Of a DNA stretch of 39,770 bases, positions 23,506 through 31,715 are shown piece by piece; the first letter of the stretch is position 1; each line of letters starts with the position of its first letter. Source of the stretch: Brevibacterium moorei (lineage in GTDB: Bacteria > Actinomycetota > Actinomycetes > Actinomycetales > Brevibacteriaceae); NCBI RefSeq assembly GCF_024580735.1, contig NZ_JANIJX010000027.1:1-39770 (forward strand), written 5' to 3'. The translations under genes were made by a program, and so were the position numbers. The notes beneath the pieces were generated by a model. It did no database searches, was not told the DNA's origin, and saw nothing but the letters and a program-made list of their open reading frames with translations.

Positions 23506-24363
23506 TCAGGCCGCTGCGACCCGGTTGCCCTTGCGGCCCAGGCCCGCGGTGACGCGGTCGAGGAAGATCGCCAGGGCGACGACGGAGACGCCGGCTTCGA
23601 CGCCCAGTGCCACGTTCACGGAGCTGATCGCCTCGATGATCGCGCCGCCGAGGCCATCGGCACCGGCCATGCCGGCCAGCACGACCATGGACAGGGCCAA
23701 CATGATGACCTGGTTGATACCGGCCATGATGGTCGGCAGGGCCAGGGGCAGCTGGACGCGGAACAGGATGTGCGAGGGACCGGCGCCGAAGGCCTGGGCG
23801 GCCTCGACGACCTCACCGTCGACCTGGCGGATCGCCAGCTCGGTGAAGCGCACGCCGGGCGGCAGGGCGAAGATGATGGTCGCGATCGCACCGGGGACGG
23901 TGCCGACGGAGAACATCACGATGGCCGGCACCAGGTAGGCCAGCGCGGGCATCGACTGCATGAAGTCGAGGACCGGTCGCACGATCGCGGAGACGGTCTT
24001 GGACTTCGCGGCCCAGACGCCCACGGGCAGGGCGATGATGAGCGCGATGATGACGGCCACCAGCACCAGGGCCAGCGACTCCATCGCGTTCTCCCACTGG
24101 TTGAACGCGCGCACCAGGTAGAACCCGATGAGGGTGACCAGGCCGACCTTCCAGCCCGCGCACAGCCAGGCGATGACGGCCAGGATGACCGTCATGATGA
24201 GGAAGGACGGGGAGGCGAACACCAGTTCCAGGCCGGTGTACATACCGGTCAGCACGGTGGAGATGAAGTCCAGCAGCCAGCCGAAGACGTCCTGGAACCA
24301 GGTGAGGAACTTATCGGCCCACTCGCCCAGCGGGATGCGGGGGCTCAGCGGATTGAGATTCAT
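23506..24363 (-). CDS. proW: Glycine betaine/proline ABC transporter, permease
   Basis: 285 residues with about six to seven membrane helices. The BPD-transp-1 coupling region is VVEAAQAFGAGPSHILFRVQLPLALPTIMAG, matching the EAA loop. An N-terminal amphipathic stretch (LGEWADKFLTWFQDVFGWLLDF) is typical of ProW/OpuAB. The ATG overlaps the proV stop by 4 bases (ATGA on the minus strand), so translation is coupled to the ATPase. It forms the channel of the osmoprotectant importer. Confidence 0.93.
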   Translation of the reverse strand: MNLNPLSPRIPLGEWADKFLTWFQDVFGWLLDFISTVLTGMYTGLELVFASPSFLIMTVILAVIAWLCAGWKVGLVTLIGFYLVRAFNQWENAMESLALVLVAVIIALIIALPVGVWAAKSKTVSAIVRPVLDFMQSMPALAYLVPAIVMFSVGTVPGAIATIIFALPPGVRFTELAIRQVDGEVVEAAQAFGAGPSHILFRVQLPLALPTIMAGINQVIMLALSMVVLAGMAGADGLGGAIIEAISSVNVALGVEAGVSVVALAIFLDRVTAGLGRKGNRVAAA

Positions 24364-25640
24364 TCTGCCTCCTTGGTCGCTTCGCCTTCGCGTTCATCGT
24401 CTCGGCGCTCATCGCCGGGTTGCTGCTCGAGCGTCTGCACCGCGGGGATCTCCCCGGTGGTGGGACTGACCTGCGCCATCGAGTTGAGCAGGTTGACGCG
24501 CGGAACGATGCCCAGGAAGCGTCCGTCCTCGGCCACCACGCACAACGGCACGCGGGAGGCGGAACTGGGGGCGAACAGTTCGGAGACCGGGGTATCGGGG
24601 CCGACGGTCAGAATGCCCTCGGTCTCCACGATCCCCTCGATCGTGCGCTCGCCGGCGCGGGCCGCGTTGACGACCGCGCGGTCGGTCACGTAGCCCAGCA
24701 GCTTGCGCTCGCGGTCGGTGACCAGCAGGATGTTCCAGCCGTTGGACTCCATGGCGCGCATCGCCACGCGGGGCCCGGCGCCGGACATCACGGTGTCGTC
24801 GATCTGGCGCATCACGGTCGATGCGGTGAGCACCCTGGCGCGGTCGACGTCCTGGACGAAGTTCGCGATGTACTCGTCTGCCGGATTGGTCAGGATGTCC
24901 TCGGCGGTGCCGATCTGGACGATCCGGCCATCGCGCATGACGGCGATCCGATCACCCAGGTACATGGCCTCGTTGAGGTCGTGGGTGATGAAGATGATGG
25001 TCTTGCCCAGCTGCTGCTGGAGTTCGATCAGCTGATCCTGCATTTCCCTGCGGATCAGCGGGTCGAGGGCGGAGAACGCCTCGTCCATCAAGAGGATCTC
25101 GGTCTCCGCGGCCAGTGCCCTGGCCAGGCCCACGCGCTGCTGCATACCGCCGGAGAGCTCGTGGGGGTACTTGTCCTCCCAGCCCGCCAGGCCGACGGTC
25201 TGCAGCCAGGTGTTCGCGCGTTCCAGGCGCTCCGTCTTGGGCACGCCCTGGATCTCCAGGGCGTAGGCGGCGTTCTCGCGCACCGTGCGGTGCGGCATCA
25301 GGGCGAAGTGCTGGAACACCATGGAGATGTGCTTGGCGCGGATCGCGCGGATCTCCTTGTTGTTCATCTGCGCGATCTCGTTGCCGTTGATCTCGATGCT
25401 GCCCGAGGTGGCCTTGCCGAGTCCGTTGATGGTGCGCAGCAGGGTCGACTTGCCCGAACCGGACAAGCCCATGACGACGAAGATCTCGCCGCGTTCGACT
25501 TCGAAATTGGCGTCGATGACGGCGGCCGTTCCCAGGCCGGCGAGTTCCGAACGGTCCTCGCCGGCTTCGAGGCGCTTGATGACCTCGTGTTCTCGCTTTC
25601 CGAAGACCTTGTAGACGTGCGATGCTTTGACGATCGGCAT
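24360..25640 (-). CDS. proV: Glycine betaine/proline ABC transporter, ATPase with CBS domains
   Basis: 426 residues from the ATG at 25640, with AAGGAG 5-6 bases upstream. Walker [10 protein letters not shown] is at residues 58-66, followed by [15 protein letters not shown] (signature), [13 protein letters not shown] (Walker B) and [12 protein letters not shown] (H-loop). After the ATPase domain come two CBS domains (about 285-400), which in OpuA-type transporters sense ionic strength or cyclic-di-AMP. The C-terminal tail is acidic ([17 protein letters not shown]), as in ionic-strength-gated OpuA. First gene of proVWX; an in-frame extension upstream to 25910 lacks family similarity. Confidence 0.93.
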   Translation of the reverse strand: MPIVKASHVYKVFGKREHEVIKRLEAGEDRSELAGLGTAAVIDANFEVERGEIFVVMGLSGSGKSTLLRTINGLGKATSGSIEINGNEIAQMNNKEIRAIRAKHISMVFQHFALMPHRTVRENAAYALEIQGVPKTERLERANTWLQTVGLAGWEDKYPHELSGGMQQRVGLARALAAETEILLMDEAFSALDPLIRREMQDQLIELQQQLGKTIIFITHDLNEAMYLGDRIAVMRDGRIVQIGTAEDILTNPADEYIANFVQDVDRARVLTASTVMRQIDDTVMSGAGPRVAMRAMESNGWNILLVTDRERKLLGYVTDRAVVNAARAGERTIEGIVETEGILTVGPDTPVSELFAPSSASRVPLCVVAEDGRFLGIVPRVNLLNSMAQVSPTTGEIPAVQTLEQQPGDERRDDEREGEATKEAE

Positions 25641-26172
25641 CGGGTCTCCTTTCCGTCGGCAGGGGGCTGCCGCGGCCAAGGTAACCGTCCTTGTGAGGGC
25701 GGCTTGCCGACTCGTGTCTTCCTTGCCCGCGCCGGTACTGGGTTCGCGGCAGCGTATGGCTGCGCTCGAACCGGTCCCATAAAAGTCCGTTGACCCTTCC
25801 ACTGTAGTCGGGTTCCTTGTTTTTCGAGGGTTTTCGCGGATGTTTCCCAGGCGGCGGAAAACGGCATGGGCCCTTGCATCGCCAGTAAACACGGGGGGTG
25901 TGCGGGTCACGGGCCACCGTTATCGTATCGTTATATTTGACAGATGCGCGGTGATCTGCGGTGGGCCGGACCCGCGCTCGGACGGCGGCGCCCGCAACCA
26001 CCGTCGCGCGGCCATCGTGCGGCTGCCGGGCGCAGGTCGGCTAAGCTCTTCTACTGGCGGTAGTATGCGGTGCCGGATTCCGGCACCGCCGCGCGTGCGG
26101 CCCCGGCGCAGGTGTCCGTGGTCGGCACGGAACCGCCTCATCGGTGTAGACGGTAGCGAAGGGAGTGCACAC
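25641..26172. other. 532-base divergent intergenic region
   Basis: No gene is supported here. It lies between the starts of proV (minus) and the His-rich membrane protein gene (plus), and includes the most AT-rich patches of the area (about 25755-25830 and 25920-25945). At 25919-25936 there is a run of CGTTAT/TATCGT words in which CGTTAT occurs twice. Clear -10/-35 pairs for proV were not found. An osmotic-stress promoter would be expected in this region but cannot be located by eye. Confidence 0.5.
26061..26089. promoter_or_regulatory. TAGTAT box followed by an 11-base inverted repeat
   Basis: TAGTAT at 26061-26066 resembles a -10 element. It abuts GCGGTGCCGGA (26067-26077), whose reverse complement is at 26079-26089 with one base between. 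A near-perfect palindrome just past a -10 box is a typical repressor-site layout; alternatively it is a short hairpin in the leader. It is about 84 bases before the GTG at 26173. Confidence 0.4.
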
Positions 26173-26835
26173 GTGGAATCAGCCCACGCCCCCTGGCGGA
26201 TGGCCCGTGCCCTGTTCGCAGCGCTCCTGGCGACCTCCGTCGCCCTGGCCCTGCACACGGGGGCCCATGGGGCATCGAGTGTGCTGGCCGTCGTCGTCGC
26301 GTTCATCGGCACGCTGTGGATCGGGTCCCTGCTGGCCGGTCGCAGGTTGGGCGTCTGGGCGCTGAGCGCCATCGTGGCCTTCGCCCAGGTGGCCGTGCAC
26401 GGACTGCTGTCGATCCTGTCCGCGGCGCCGATCGTGCTCGGCGGGGCCGGGATCGCCGGGACTGGAATCGGTTCCCACGCCGGCCACGCCCGGTTGGAGG
26501 CCGAACACGTCCGGCACCTGGCGCACAGCGCGGTCCATCACACAGCCGGCGGGACCGGGGCGATGAGCGCTCATGCCGATCTGCTGGGCCCCGCGATGCT
26601 CACCGCCCACGGCCTGGCCCTGGTGCTCACCGTCCTCGTGCTCAAATGCGGCGAGGACGCCCTGCTGGGGTTGGTGCGCCTGACGGCCCGGCTGGCCTGG
26701 GCCCTCTTGGAGTTCTTCCGTCCGATCCCCGTCAGCCCGCGCCGCCTGCCCGCTCTGCGGGACGTGCCGGTGCCCGCACTGCGGATCGCACATACCCCCG
26801 CACTGCTACGCGGTCCACCCATTCCCCTCCTCTGA
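26173..26835 (+). CDS. Histidine-rich multi-pass membrane protein of a copper-type cluster
   Basis: 220 residues from the GTG at 26173, which has GGGAG 7 bases upstream. About five hydrophobic segments (ARALFAALLATSVALAL, SSVLAVVVAFIGTLWIGSLL, VWALSAIVAFAQVAVHGLL and others). A His-rich loop between the third and fourth helices holds HAGHARLEAEHVRHLAHSAV and a following HH pair, about eight histidines within some 30 residues. This is suited to metal binding on the outer face. I do not recognise the family. It precedes a PCuAC copper chaperone and a Tat-exported DyP peroxidase, so a role in copper handling is a reasonable inference. Confidence 0.75.
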   Translation: MESAHAPWRMARALFAALLATSVALALHTGAHGASSVLAVVVAFIGTLWIGSLLAGRRLGVWALSAIVAFAQVAVHGLLSILSAAPIVLGGAGIAGTGIGSHAGHARLEAEHVRHLAHSAVHHTAGGTGAMSAHADLLGPAMLTAHGLALVLTVLVLKCGEDALLGLVRLTARLAWALLEFFRPIPVSPRRLPALRDVPVPALRIAHTPALLRGPPIPLL

Positions 26836-27067
26836 AATCCGCCGGGGCACCATTCCCGGCTCTGCCCGTGGCGCGACTGCGCCCGGAGCGGGCCGGCCGA
26901 GGCCCCGGCACCGCCGGGGACACTTCCGTGCCCTGGCCCCGCGGCGCCAGTGCGCCGTATTCCGTGCACCCCGCCTCCGCCGGCTCGCGCCAATCGCGTC
27001 TGCCCGGCTCACGCACGTCCCAGTGCGGGTGCGCACCCATTTCGAGGACAAGGAACAGAGAAGAACA

Positions 27068-27652
27068 ATGCAGAGGAACCACATCACGGCACGCCGCGCG
27101 CTGCTGCGCACCACCACCGCCCTGACAGGTGCCGTTCTGGCGCTCGGGCTGACGGCCTGCTCCGGCGCGTCGACCGGGTCCGCCGGGTCCCAGAGCCCCA
27201 CATCCGCCGCAGCCGGGGAGGCCTCCGCGGCCGCCCAGACCGGACTGAGCCTGGAACGGGCCTGGGTGAAGACCGCGAAGAAGGGCGAGATGACTGCGGT
27301 ATTCGGCACCCTGACGAACCACACGGACGCGCCGATCGTCGTGCGGTCGGCCAAGACCCCGGTCGCGGGCATGGTGCAGCTGCACGAAACAGTCGTCGAT
27401 GGCGGGGGCTCGTCGAAGATGCAGGAGAAGAAGGCCGGCTTCACGGTGCCGGCGCACGGCGACTACGAACTCAAGCCAGGTGGCGACCACATCATGCTGA
27501 TGAAGCTGACCGGGGACATCCAACCGGGCGAACAGATCACGGTCGCGGCCACCGCCGACACCGGCTCCGTCACCTTCGCCGCGACAGCCAAGGACTATAC
27601 GGGCGCCAAGGAGAACTACGACATGGACGAATCCTCCGGCCATGACCACTGA
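27068..27652 (+). CDS. PCuAC family copper chaperone, lipoprotein
   Basis: 194 residues from the ATG at 27068. Signal peptide with lipobox LTAC (C31), then a Ser/Ala-rich linker and a cupredoxin-like PCuAC domain (DUF461). The copper ligands follow the H-M-x10-M-x21-H-x-M type pattern: MVQLHETV, then SKMQEKK, then GGDHIMLMKL. The family binds Cu(I) outside the membrane and passes it to cuproenzymes such as cytochrome oxidase. The tail contains a second His pair (GHDH). Its last 11 bases overlap the start of the DyP gene, so the two are co-expressed. A GTG at 27023 is in frame but would spoil the signal peptide. Confidence 0.9.
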   Translation: MQRNHITARRALLRTTTALTGAVLALGLTACSGASTGSAGSQSPTSAAAGEASAAAQTGLSLERAWVKTAKKGEMTAVFGTLTNHTDAPIVVRSAKTPVAGMVQLHETVVDGGGSSKMQEKKAGFTVPAHGDYELKPGGDHIMLMKLTGDIQPGEQITVAATADTGSVTFAATAKDYTGAKENYDMDESSGHDH

Positions 27653-29099
27653 CGCACCAAACCCCTCCGGGGTCCCGGACACCGCAGGGGTCACGCGTGC
27701 TGCGGATGTCACGGACGCTGCGGACCAGCGGGAATCCCGGGGTCCGAACCGGCGGCGGGTGCTCACCGGCACCGCCGCCGGGGCGGCCGCCGGCCTGGTC
27801 GTGGGCGCCGGTGGCGGTGTGGCAGGCGGCCGCGCATGGGGGAGTGCCACAGCCGGTGGGCCGGCCGGGGCCACCCTGGACACCGCGGGCGCCTCCGGCG
27901 GGCAGACCGTTGCGTTCTACGGCCGCCACCAGCCCGGCGTCGAGACCCCACCGCAGGCCCACGCCCGATTCGTGGCGCTGGATCTGCGCCGTGGAGTCGG
28001 TGCCGCGGACGCGGTGCGGATGCTGCGCCTGCTCAGCGATGACGCGGCGGCCCTGATGGCCGGCCGGGCGCCACTGGCCGACAGTGAACCGGAACTCGCC
28101 GGCCGGCCCGCCCGGCTGAGCATCACCTTCGGCTTCGGCCCCGGGCTCGTCTCCCTGGCTGGCCCGCGGGCCAGGCCCGCGTGGTTGGCCCCGCTGCCCG
28201 CCTTCCCGGTCGACCGTCTGCAGAAGTCGCTGAGCCGCGGGGATCTGCTCCTGCAGGTCTGCTGCGAGGACCCGCTGACCCTCTCCCACGCGGTGCGGAT
28301 GCTGCTCAAGGATGCCCGCTCCTTCGCCCGGATCGCCTGGACCCAGGCGGCCTCGCGCCGCGCCTACGGCACGGATCCGGCGGGCACCACGATCCGCAAC
28401 CCCTTCGGCCAGGTCGATGGGACCGCGAATCCGGTACCGGGGACCCCCGCCTTCGACCGCCTGGTCTGGGGTGAGTCCTCCGGCGGTGCCGAGGGAGTCG
28501 ACTGGGGGCCGCGCGGCCAACCGCCGGCGGACCTCGGCGCCGGACTGCCGAAGTGGTTGCACGGCGGGACGACCCTGGTGCTGCGCGATATCGCGATGAA
28601 TATGGCCACCTGGGACGAGGCCGACGGACCGGCCCGCGAGTTCTCGGTCGGCCGCAGACTGTCGAACGGCGCGCCGCTGACCGGTCGGGAGGAACACGAT
28701 GTGCCCGATCTGGGGGCCACCGATTCGGTGGGGTTCACGGTGATATCGCCGTCGAGCCACGTGGCGCGCAGCCGCAATGAGTCGGATCCGGCCGAGCAGA
28801 TCTTCCGCCGCGTCTACGCCTATCAGGACGTGATGGACGAACCCGTGCACGTGCCGCGCTCGGTCGGAGCCGAGACCGCGGATGAGAAACGCGTCCAGGA
28901 CATCGAGTTCGATCGCACCGGCCTGATGTTCGCGTCCTTCCAAGCCGATGTGACCCGGCAGTTCCTGCCGATCCAACGACGGCTGGGCGAGGTCGACCTG
29001 CTCAACCAGTGGACCACCCCGATCGGTTCCACGGTCTGGGCGATTCCGCCCGGGGCCGCCGGCGCGGGCGACTACGTGGGCAGCACCCTGTTCGGCTGA
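27642..29099 (+). CDS. Tat-exported DyP-type heme peroxidase
   Basis: 485 residues; the ATG at 27642 overlaps the chaperone gene by 11 bases. The twin-arginine signal is at about residues 36-60 (PNRRRVLTGTAAGAAAGLV), so the protein folds with heme before export. The family motif GxxDG is GQVDG at 256-260, followed by DIAMNMATWDEADG and REFSVGRRL. DyP enzymes use H2O2 to oxidise dyes, phenols or metals. Next to PCuAC it resembles Streptomyces DtpA, which takes part in copper trafficking to an extracellular oxidase. EfeB-type function in iron uptake is the alternative, but no efeU or efeO is nearby. Its 3' end overlaps the convergent CPBP gene by 28 bases. Confidence 0.92.
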   Translation: MTTDAPNPSGVPDTAGVTRAADVTDAADQRESRGPNRRRVLTGTAAGAAAGLVVGAGGGVAGGRAWGSATAGGPAGATLDTAGASGGQTVAFYGRHQPGVETPPQAHARFVALDLRRGVGAADAVRMLRLLSDDAAALMAGRAPLADSEPELAGRPARLSITFGFGPGLVSLAGPRARPAWLAPLPAFPVDRLQKSLSRGDLLLQVCCEDPLTLSHAVRMLLKDARSFARIAWTQAASRRAYGTDPAGTTIRNPFGQVDGTANPVPGTPAFDRLVWGESSGGAEGVDWGPRGQPPADLGAGLPKWLHGGTTLVLRDIAMNMATWDEADGPAREFSVGRRLSNGAPLTGREEHDVPDLGATDSVGFTVISPSSHVARSRNESDPAEQIFRRVYAYQDVMDEPVHVPRSVGAETADEKRVQDIEFDRTGLMFASFQADVTRQFLPIQRRLGEVDLLNQWTTPIGSTVWAIPPGAAGAGDYVGSTLFG

Positions 29100-30202
29100 G
29101 CGGGCGCGGGCAGCTTGGGCGCGCGCCAGGCCAGGAGTGCGCCGGTGCCCACCGTCATGCCGGCGGACACCAGCAGGCCCGGCAGGGACTGGCCGGCGGC
29201 ATTGAGGTCGGCCAGTCCCACCGCGCCGAGGAGGAAGACGCTGACATTGTTCACGATGTGCACGGCGATGGCGGCCTCCAGCCCTCCTGTGCGGTAGCAC
29301 AGCCAGCCGGCGACCACCGCGAACACGGCGACATCGGCCAACCCCGTCCAGTCGTAGAGGTGCCCGAAGACGAACAGGGGCAGCGGCAGCAGGATCGCCC
29401 AGGCCGGATGTTTCAGCCAGGAACCGACCAGCTGGCCCAGGAAGCCGCGGAACACGTATTCCTCGGTGGCCGACTGCACCGGCACCAGGAGCAGGGTCAG
29501 CACGATCATGAGCAGGGCGCGGCCCAGGCCCGCCCCGCCGGCGGACGCGGTGTCCCCGTCCGTGCCGCCTCCGGTGGCGCCGGGGCCCTCGGGCGCGAAC
29601 TGCGCATCGAAGCCCAGTTGGAGGACCAGCACCGGCACGATGATCAGGGCCGCCCAGCCGATGGCCCTGCCCAACCAGGCCCAGCGCAACCGGCCGAACA
29701 CCGAGGACAGGGTGCCGGGCGGGCGCCGCCACACCAGCCAGGTGGCCAGCCAGACGGCCGGCAGCATCGGGATGATGGACACGATCGCCGCCACGAAGGT
29801 CACGGGATTGCCCATATCCGTGAACGTCGGATCGGCGGTCAGCCAGCCGGGCAGGATGTCCGTCCCCGCCGATCCCGGGGCGCCGGGACCGAAGGGGTTC
29901 TGCCCGGCGTCCGGGTCGGGCACGGTGGAACCGGTGACCACGGACCGCGCGACGCCGGCCAACACCAGGGGCACGGCCACACCCCAGAACGTGATGAGCA
30001 GGATGAACACGAGGTAGAGTCCGGCCGCCGTCACCAGCGCCAGCAGGGGCCGCCACCAGCGATGATTGCGCTGGGCCCGCCCCATCCGGTGGTACGCGAC
30101 GGTGCCGGGTACGGGCTGCATGCGCCCCGGTCGTCTGACCGAAACCGGCCCGGGCACCGGCTGCGGAGACGGCGAACGCGATGGGCGCAGCGGGTAGCTC
30201 AT
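29072..30202 (-). CDS. CPBP family intramembrane metalloprotease
   Basis: 376 residues from the ATG at 30202. A Pro/Arg-rich cytoplasmic N-terminus of about 50 residues is followed by about eight membrane helices. The CPBP (Abi/Rce1) motifs are present in order: SATEEYVFRGFLG (EExxxR), FVFGHLYDW (FxxxH) and AVHIVNNVSVF (HxxxN). Members cleave prenylated proteins, peptides or membrane substrates; here the substrate is unknown. TAGGGT lies 7 bases before the ATG, a leaderless arrangement. The last 28 coding bases overlap the end of the DyP gene on the other strand. A frame extension upstream runs into the palindromic repeat and is not used. Confidence 0.88.
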   Translation of the reverse strand: MSYPLRPSRSPSPQPVPGPVSVRRPGRMQPVPGTVAYHRMGRAQRNHRWWRPLLALVTAAGLYLVFILLITFWGVAVPLVLAGVARSVVTGSTVPDPDAGQNPFGPGAPGSAGTDILPGWLTADPTFTDMGNPVTFVAAIVSIIPMLPAVWLATWLVWRRPPGTLSSVFGRLRWAWLGRAIGWAALIIVPVLVLQLGFDAQFAPEGPGATGGGTDGDTASAGGAGLGRALLMIVLTLLLVPVQSATEEYVFRGFLGQLVGSWLKHPAWAILLPLPLFVFGHLYDWTGLADVAVFAVVAGWLCYRTGGLEAAIAVHIVNNVSVFLLGAVGLADLNAAGQSLPGLLVSAGMTVGTGALLAWRAPKLPAPAQPNRVLPT

Positions 30203-30209
30203 GTCCTCC

Positions 30210-30215
30210 ACCCTA
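30210..30215 (-). promoter_or_regulatory. -10 element of the CPBP gene, leaderless arrangement
   Basis: TAGGGT on the minus strand, 7 bases before the ATG at 30202. It is the same hexamer and spacing as for the divergent aroD. Confidence 0.45.
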
Positions 30216-30221
30216 TCCAGA

Positions 30222-30297
30222 AGTTCCACTACGTCCTGAATTGTCGAAATTCGGGCTGAAACGTCGATATATCGACATTTTGGGGCGTAGTGGAACT
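30222..30297. repeat. Palindromic element, copy B (partner at 7126-7204)
   Basis: Perfect 12-base terminal inverted repeats AGTTCCACTACG (30222-30233) and complement (30286-30297). The interior holds CCTGAATTGTCGA on the left, as in copy A, and a 14-base palindrome GTCGATATATCGAC (30263-30276). It lies between the divergent CPBP and aroD promoters, just upstream of both -10 elements, so it cannot be a terminator there. Confidence 0.8.
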
Positions 30298-30326
30298 CTG
30301 TGTGCGAGTCGGTGCGGGGCCAACAG

Positions 30327-30332
30327 TAGGGT
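30327..30332 (+). promoter_or_regulatory. -10 element of aroD, leaderless arrangement
   Basis: TAGGGT, 7 bases before the ATG at 30340. The intervening GGGAGGC resembles a ribosome binding site but is too close to the ATG to serve. Confidence 0.45.
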
Positions 30333-30339
30333 GGGAGGC

Positions 30340-31278
30340 ATGCTGCAGCCTACGAAGCCACTGCCCTTCGCGCCCGCCCACCTCCACCCGCAGATCATCG
30401 TGCCGCTGGAGGCCGGTGACGCCGAGGCGTTGACCGGGCTGGTCTCGGGCCTGACACCGGGCAGCGGCATCGACGTGCTCGAATGGCGGGTGGACGCGCT
30501 CGCGGTCTTCCAGCGCTGGGCGGCCGGACAGGCCGGGGCCGAGGCCGCCTTCGCGATCGAACGCGCGGCCTGTCTGCGCGTGTTCGAGTCCACCGGTCTG
30601 CCGGTGCTGGCCACGATCCGCACCGGAGCCGAGGGCGGTCCCGTGCCGGTCCCGGACCCGGTCTACGACACTGCGGTGACGGGGCTGATCGAGCTGGCAA
30701 CACCCACCCCGACACATGGCCTGCGGGTGGTCCCGGAACATCGGACGGGGGCGGGACCGGAGTTCGGTGCCGGCCTGTGCGCGGTGGACGTGGAGTTCCA
30801 CCGCGCTCCCGCCGCCGGGCTGCTGCAGGCGGCCGCTGACCGCGGAGTTGCGGCGGTGGCATCCTTCCACGACTTCGAGTCGACGCCGGATGCGCAGTTC
30901 CTCTCCGAGCTGCTGCGGGCGATGGAGCACTCCGGCGCAGCGGTGGCGAAATTCGCGGTGCTGCCGCACACCCTGCAGGATGTGCTGCGCGTGCTCGAGG
31001 TGACGGCCCGGGCGACTGGACGCCTGGCCCCTGGCCCGAACCCCGACCGGAGCGGGGCACCCGTGCGGGCAGCGGCCCCGGAGTCTCCAGCGGCATCGGG
31101 GTCGCTGTCGATCCCCGTCATCGCGATCGCGATGGGCCGGCTGGGCCAGATCACGCGCACGGCCGGGGAGTTCGGCTCTGCCGCGAGCTTCGCCTCCCTG
31201 GAGCGGGCCTCGGCCCCCGGACAGCTGGGAGTGCAGCAGCTGCGATCGATCTTCGCCGCTCAGGGCCTGCAGGACTGA
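30340..31278 (+). CDS. aroD: Type I 3-dehydroquinate dehydratase
   Basis: 312 residues. It converts 3-dehydroquinate to 3-dehydroshikimate in the shikimate pathway through a Schiff base. Type I hallmarks are visible: DVLEWRVD (Glu48 and Arg50), LATIRTGAEGG, AVASFHDFE (catalytic His), AVAKFAVLP (Schiff-base Lys) and the late MGRLGQITRTAGEFGSAASF. It is longer than the usual 230-255 residues because of a Gly/Pro/Ala-rich insert between LPHTL and IPVIAIAMG. Most actinobacteria use the unrelated type II enzyme (aroQ), so a type I enzyme is notable, and it may be catabolic for quinate. No other aro genes adjoin. A terminator follows. Confidence 0.9.
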   Translation: MLQPTKPLPFAPAHLHPQIIVPLEAGDAEALTGLVSGLTPGSGIDVLEWRVDALAVFQRWAAGQAGAEAAFAIERAACLRVFESTGLPVLATIRTGAEGGPVPVPDPVYDTAVTGLIELATPTPTHGLRVVPEHRTGAGPEFGAGLCAVDVEFHRAPAAGLLQAAADRGVAAVASFHDFESTPDAQFLSELLRAMEHSGAAVAKFAVLPHTLQDVLRVLEVTARATGRLAPGPNPDRSGAPVRAAAPESPAASGSLSIPVIAIAMGRLGQITRTAGEFGSAASFASLERASAPGQLGVQQLRSIFAAQGLQD

Positions 31279-31297
31279 GACGCAAGGGACTGAGACG

Positions 31298-31340
31298 AAA
31301 AAGGTCCGCCGCGATCCCCGTTCGGGGACCGCGGCGGACC
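31298..31340. terminator. Rho-independent terminator shared by aroD and the DUF4235 gene
   Basis: A 17-base stem (31303-31319 with 31324-31340, one mismatch) with a GTTC loop. The five A at 31298-31302 give a TTTTT tract on the minus strand, so it is a classical terminator for the DUF4235 gene and probably also stops aroD transcription. Confidence 0.85.
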
Positions 31341-31357
31341 ATCGGGCTTCCGCTATC

Positions 31358-31663
31358 TCAGGCCTTGAGGTCCTCGACTGCGCTGCGCAGGTTCTTCGGC
31401 AGGGCCTCCTCGCCGAACTTCGTGCGCACCGCATTGGCCGCATAGCGCTGGATGACCAGCTGGACCACGGCCACACCCACGCCGGAGATCACGGTCCAGG
31501 CGATGGCCTCGGCCAGCCCGGAATCCGCGCTCGCGGCGTTCTTGGGCGCGGGACGGCCCGTGGACTTCTTCCAGGCGAAGGACAGAACCTGCTTGGCGGC
31601 GATGCCGGCCAGGGCGGCGCCGCCGACCCCTGCGATCTGCCACATGAGCTTGCCGTTGTTCAT
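31358..31663 (-). CDS. DUF4235 small membrane protein
   Basis: 101 residues from the ATG at 31663, in a GAGGAGCATGATG context; the ATG at 31666 or a TTG at 31675 are alternative starts. Two hydrophobic helices (MWQIAGVGGAALAGIAAKQVL and AIAWTVISGVGVAVVQLVIQ) flank a basic cytoplasmic-type loop (WKKSTGRPAPKN). The C-terminal RYAANAVRTKFG is typical of actinobacterial DUF4235 proteins. The function is unknown. A terminator with a T tract follows its stop. Confidence 0.85.
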   Translation of the reverse strand: MNNGKLMWQIAGVGGAALAGIAAKQVLSFAWKKSTGRPAPKNAASADSGLAEAIAWTVISGVGVAVVQLVIQRYAANAVRTKFGEEALPKNLRSAVEDLKA

Positions 31664-31715
31664 CATGCTCCTCAACGTCGGTAACGATGTTGCTGTCAGC
31701 CTATCGCGGCGCGCG

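Noticed and set aside
29060..29099. DyP C-terminus as an encapsulin cargo-loading peptide
   Set aside because: The end reads GDYVGSTLFG and lacks the usual GSLK-type tail; a Tat signal is present and no encapsulin gene adjoins.
27570..30056. 828-codon minus-strand frame over the DyP and CPBP genes
   Set aside because: Composition is Arg/Gly/Ala/Pro filler; the plus-strand DyP motifs and the CPBP motifs in another minus frame are the real genes.
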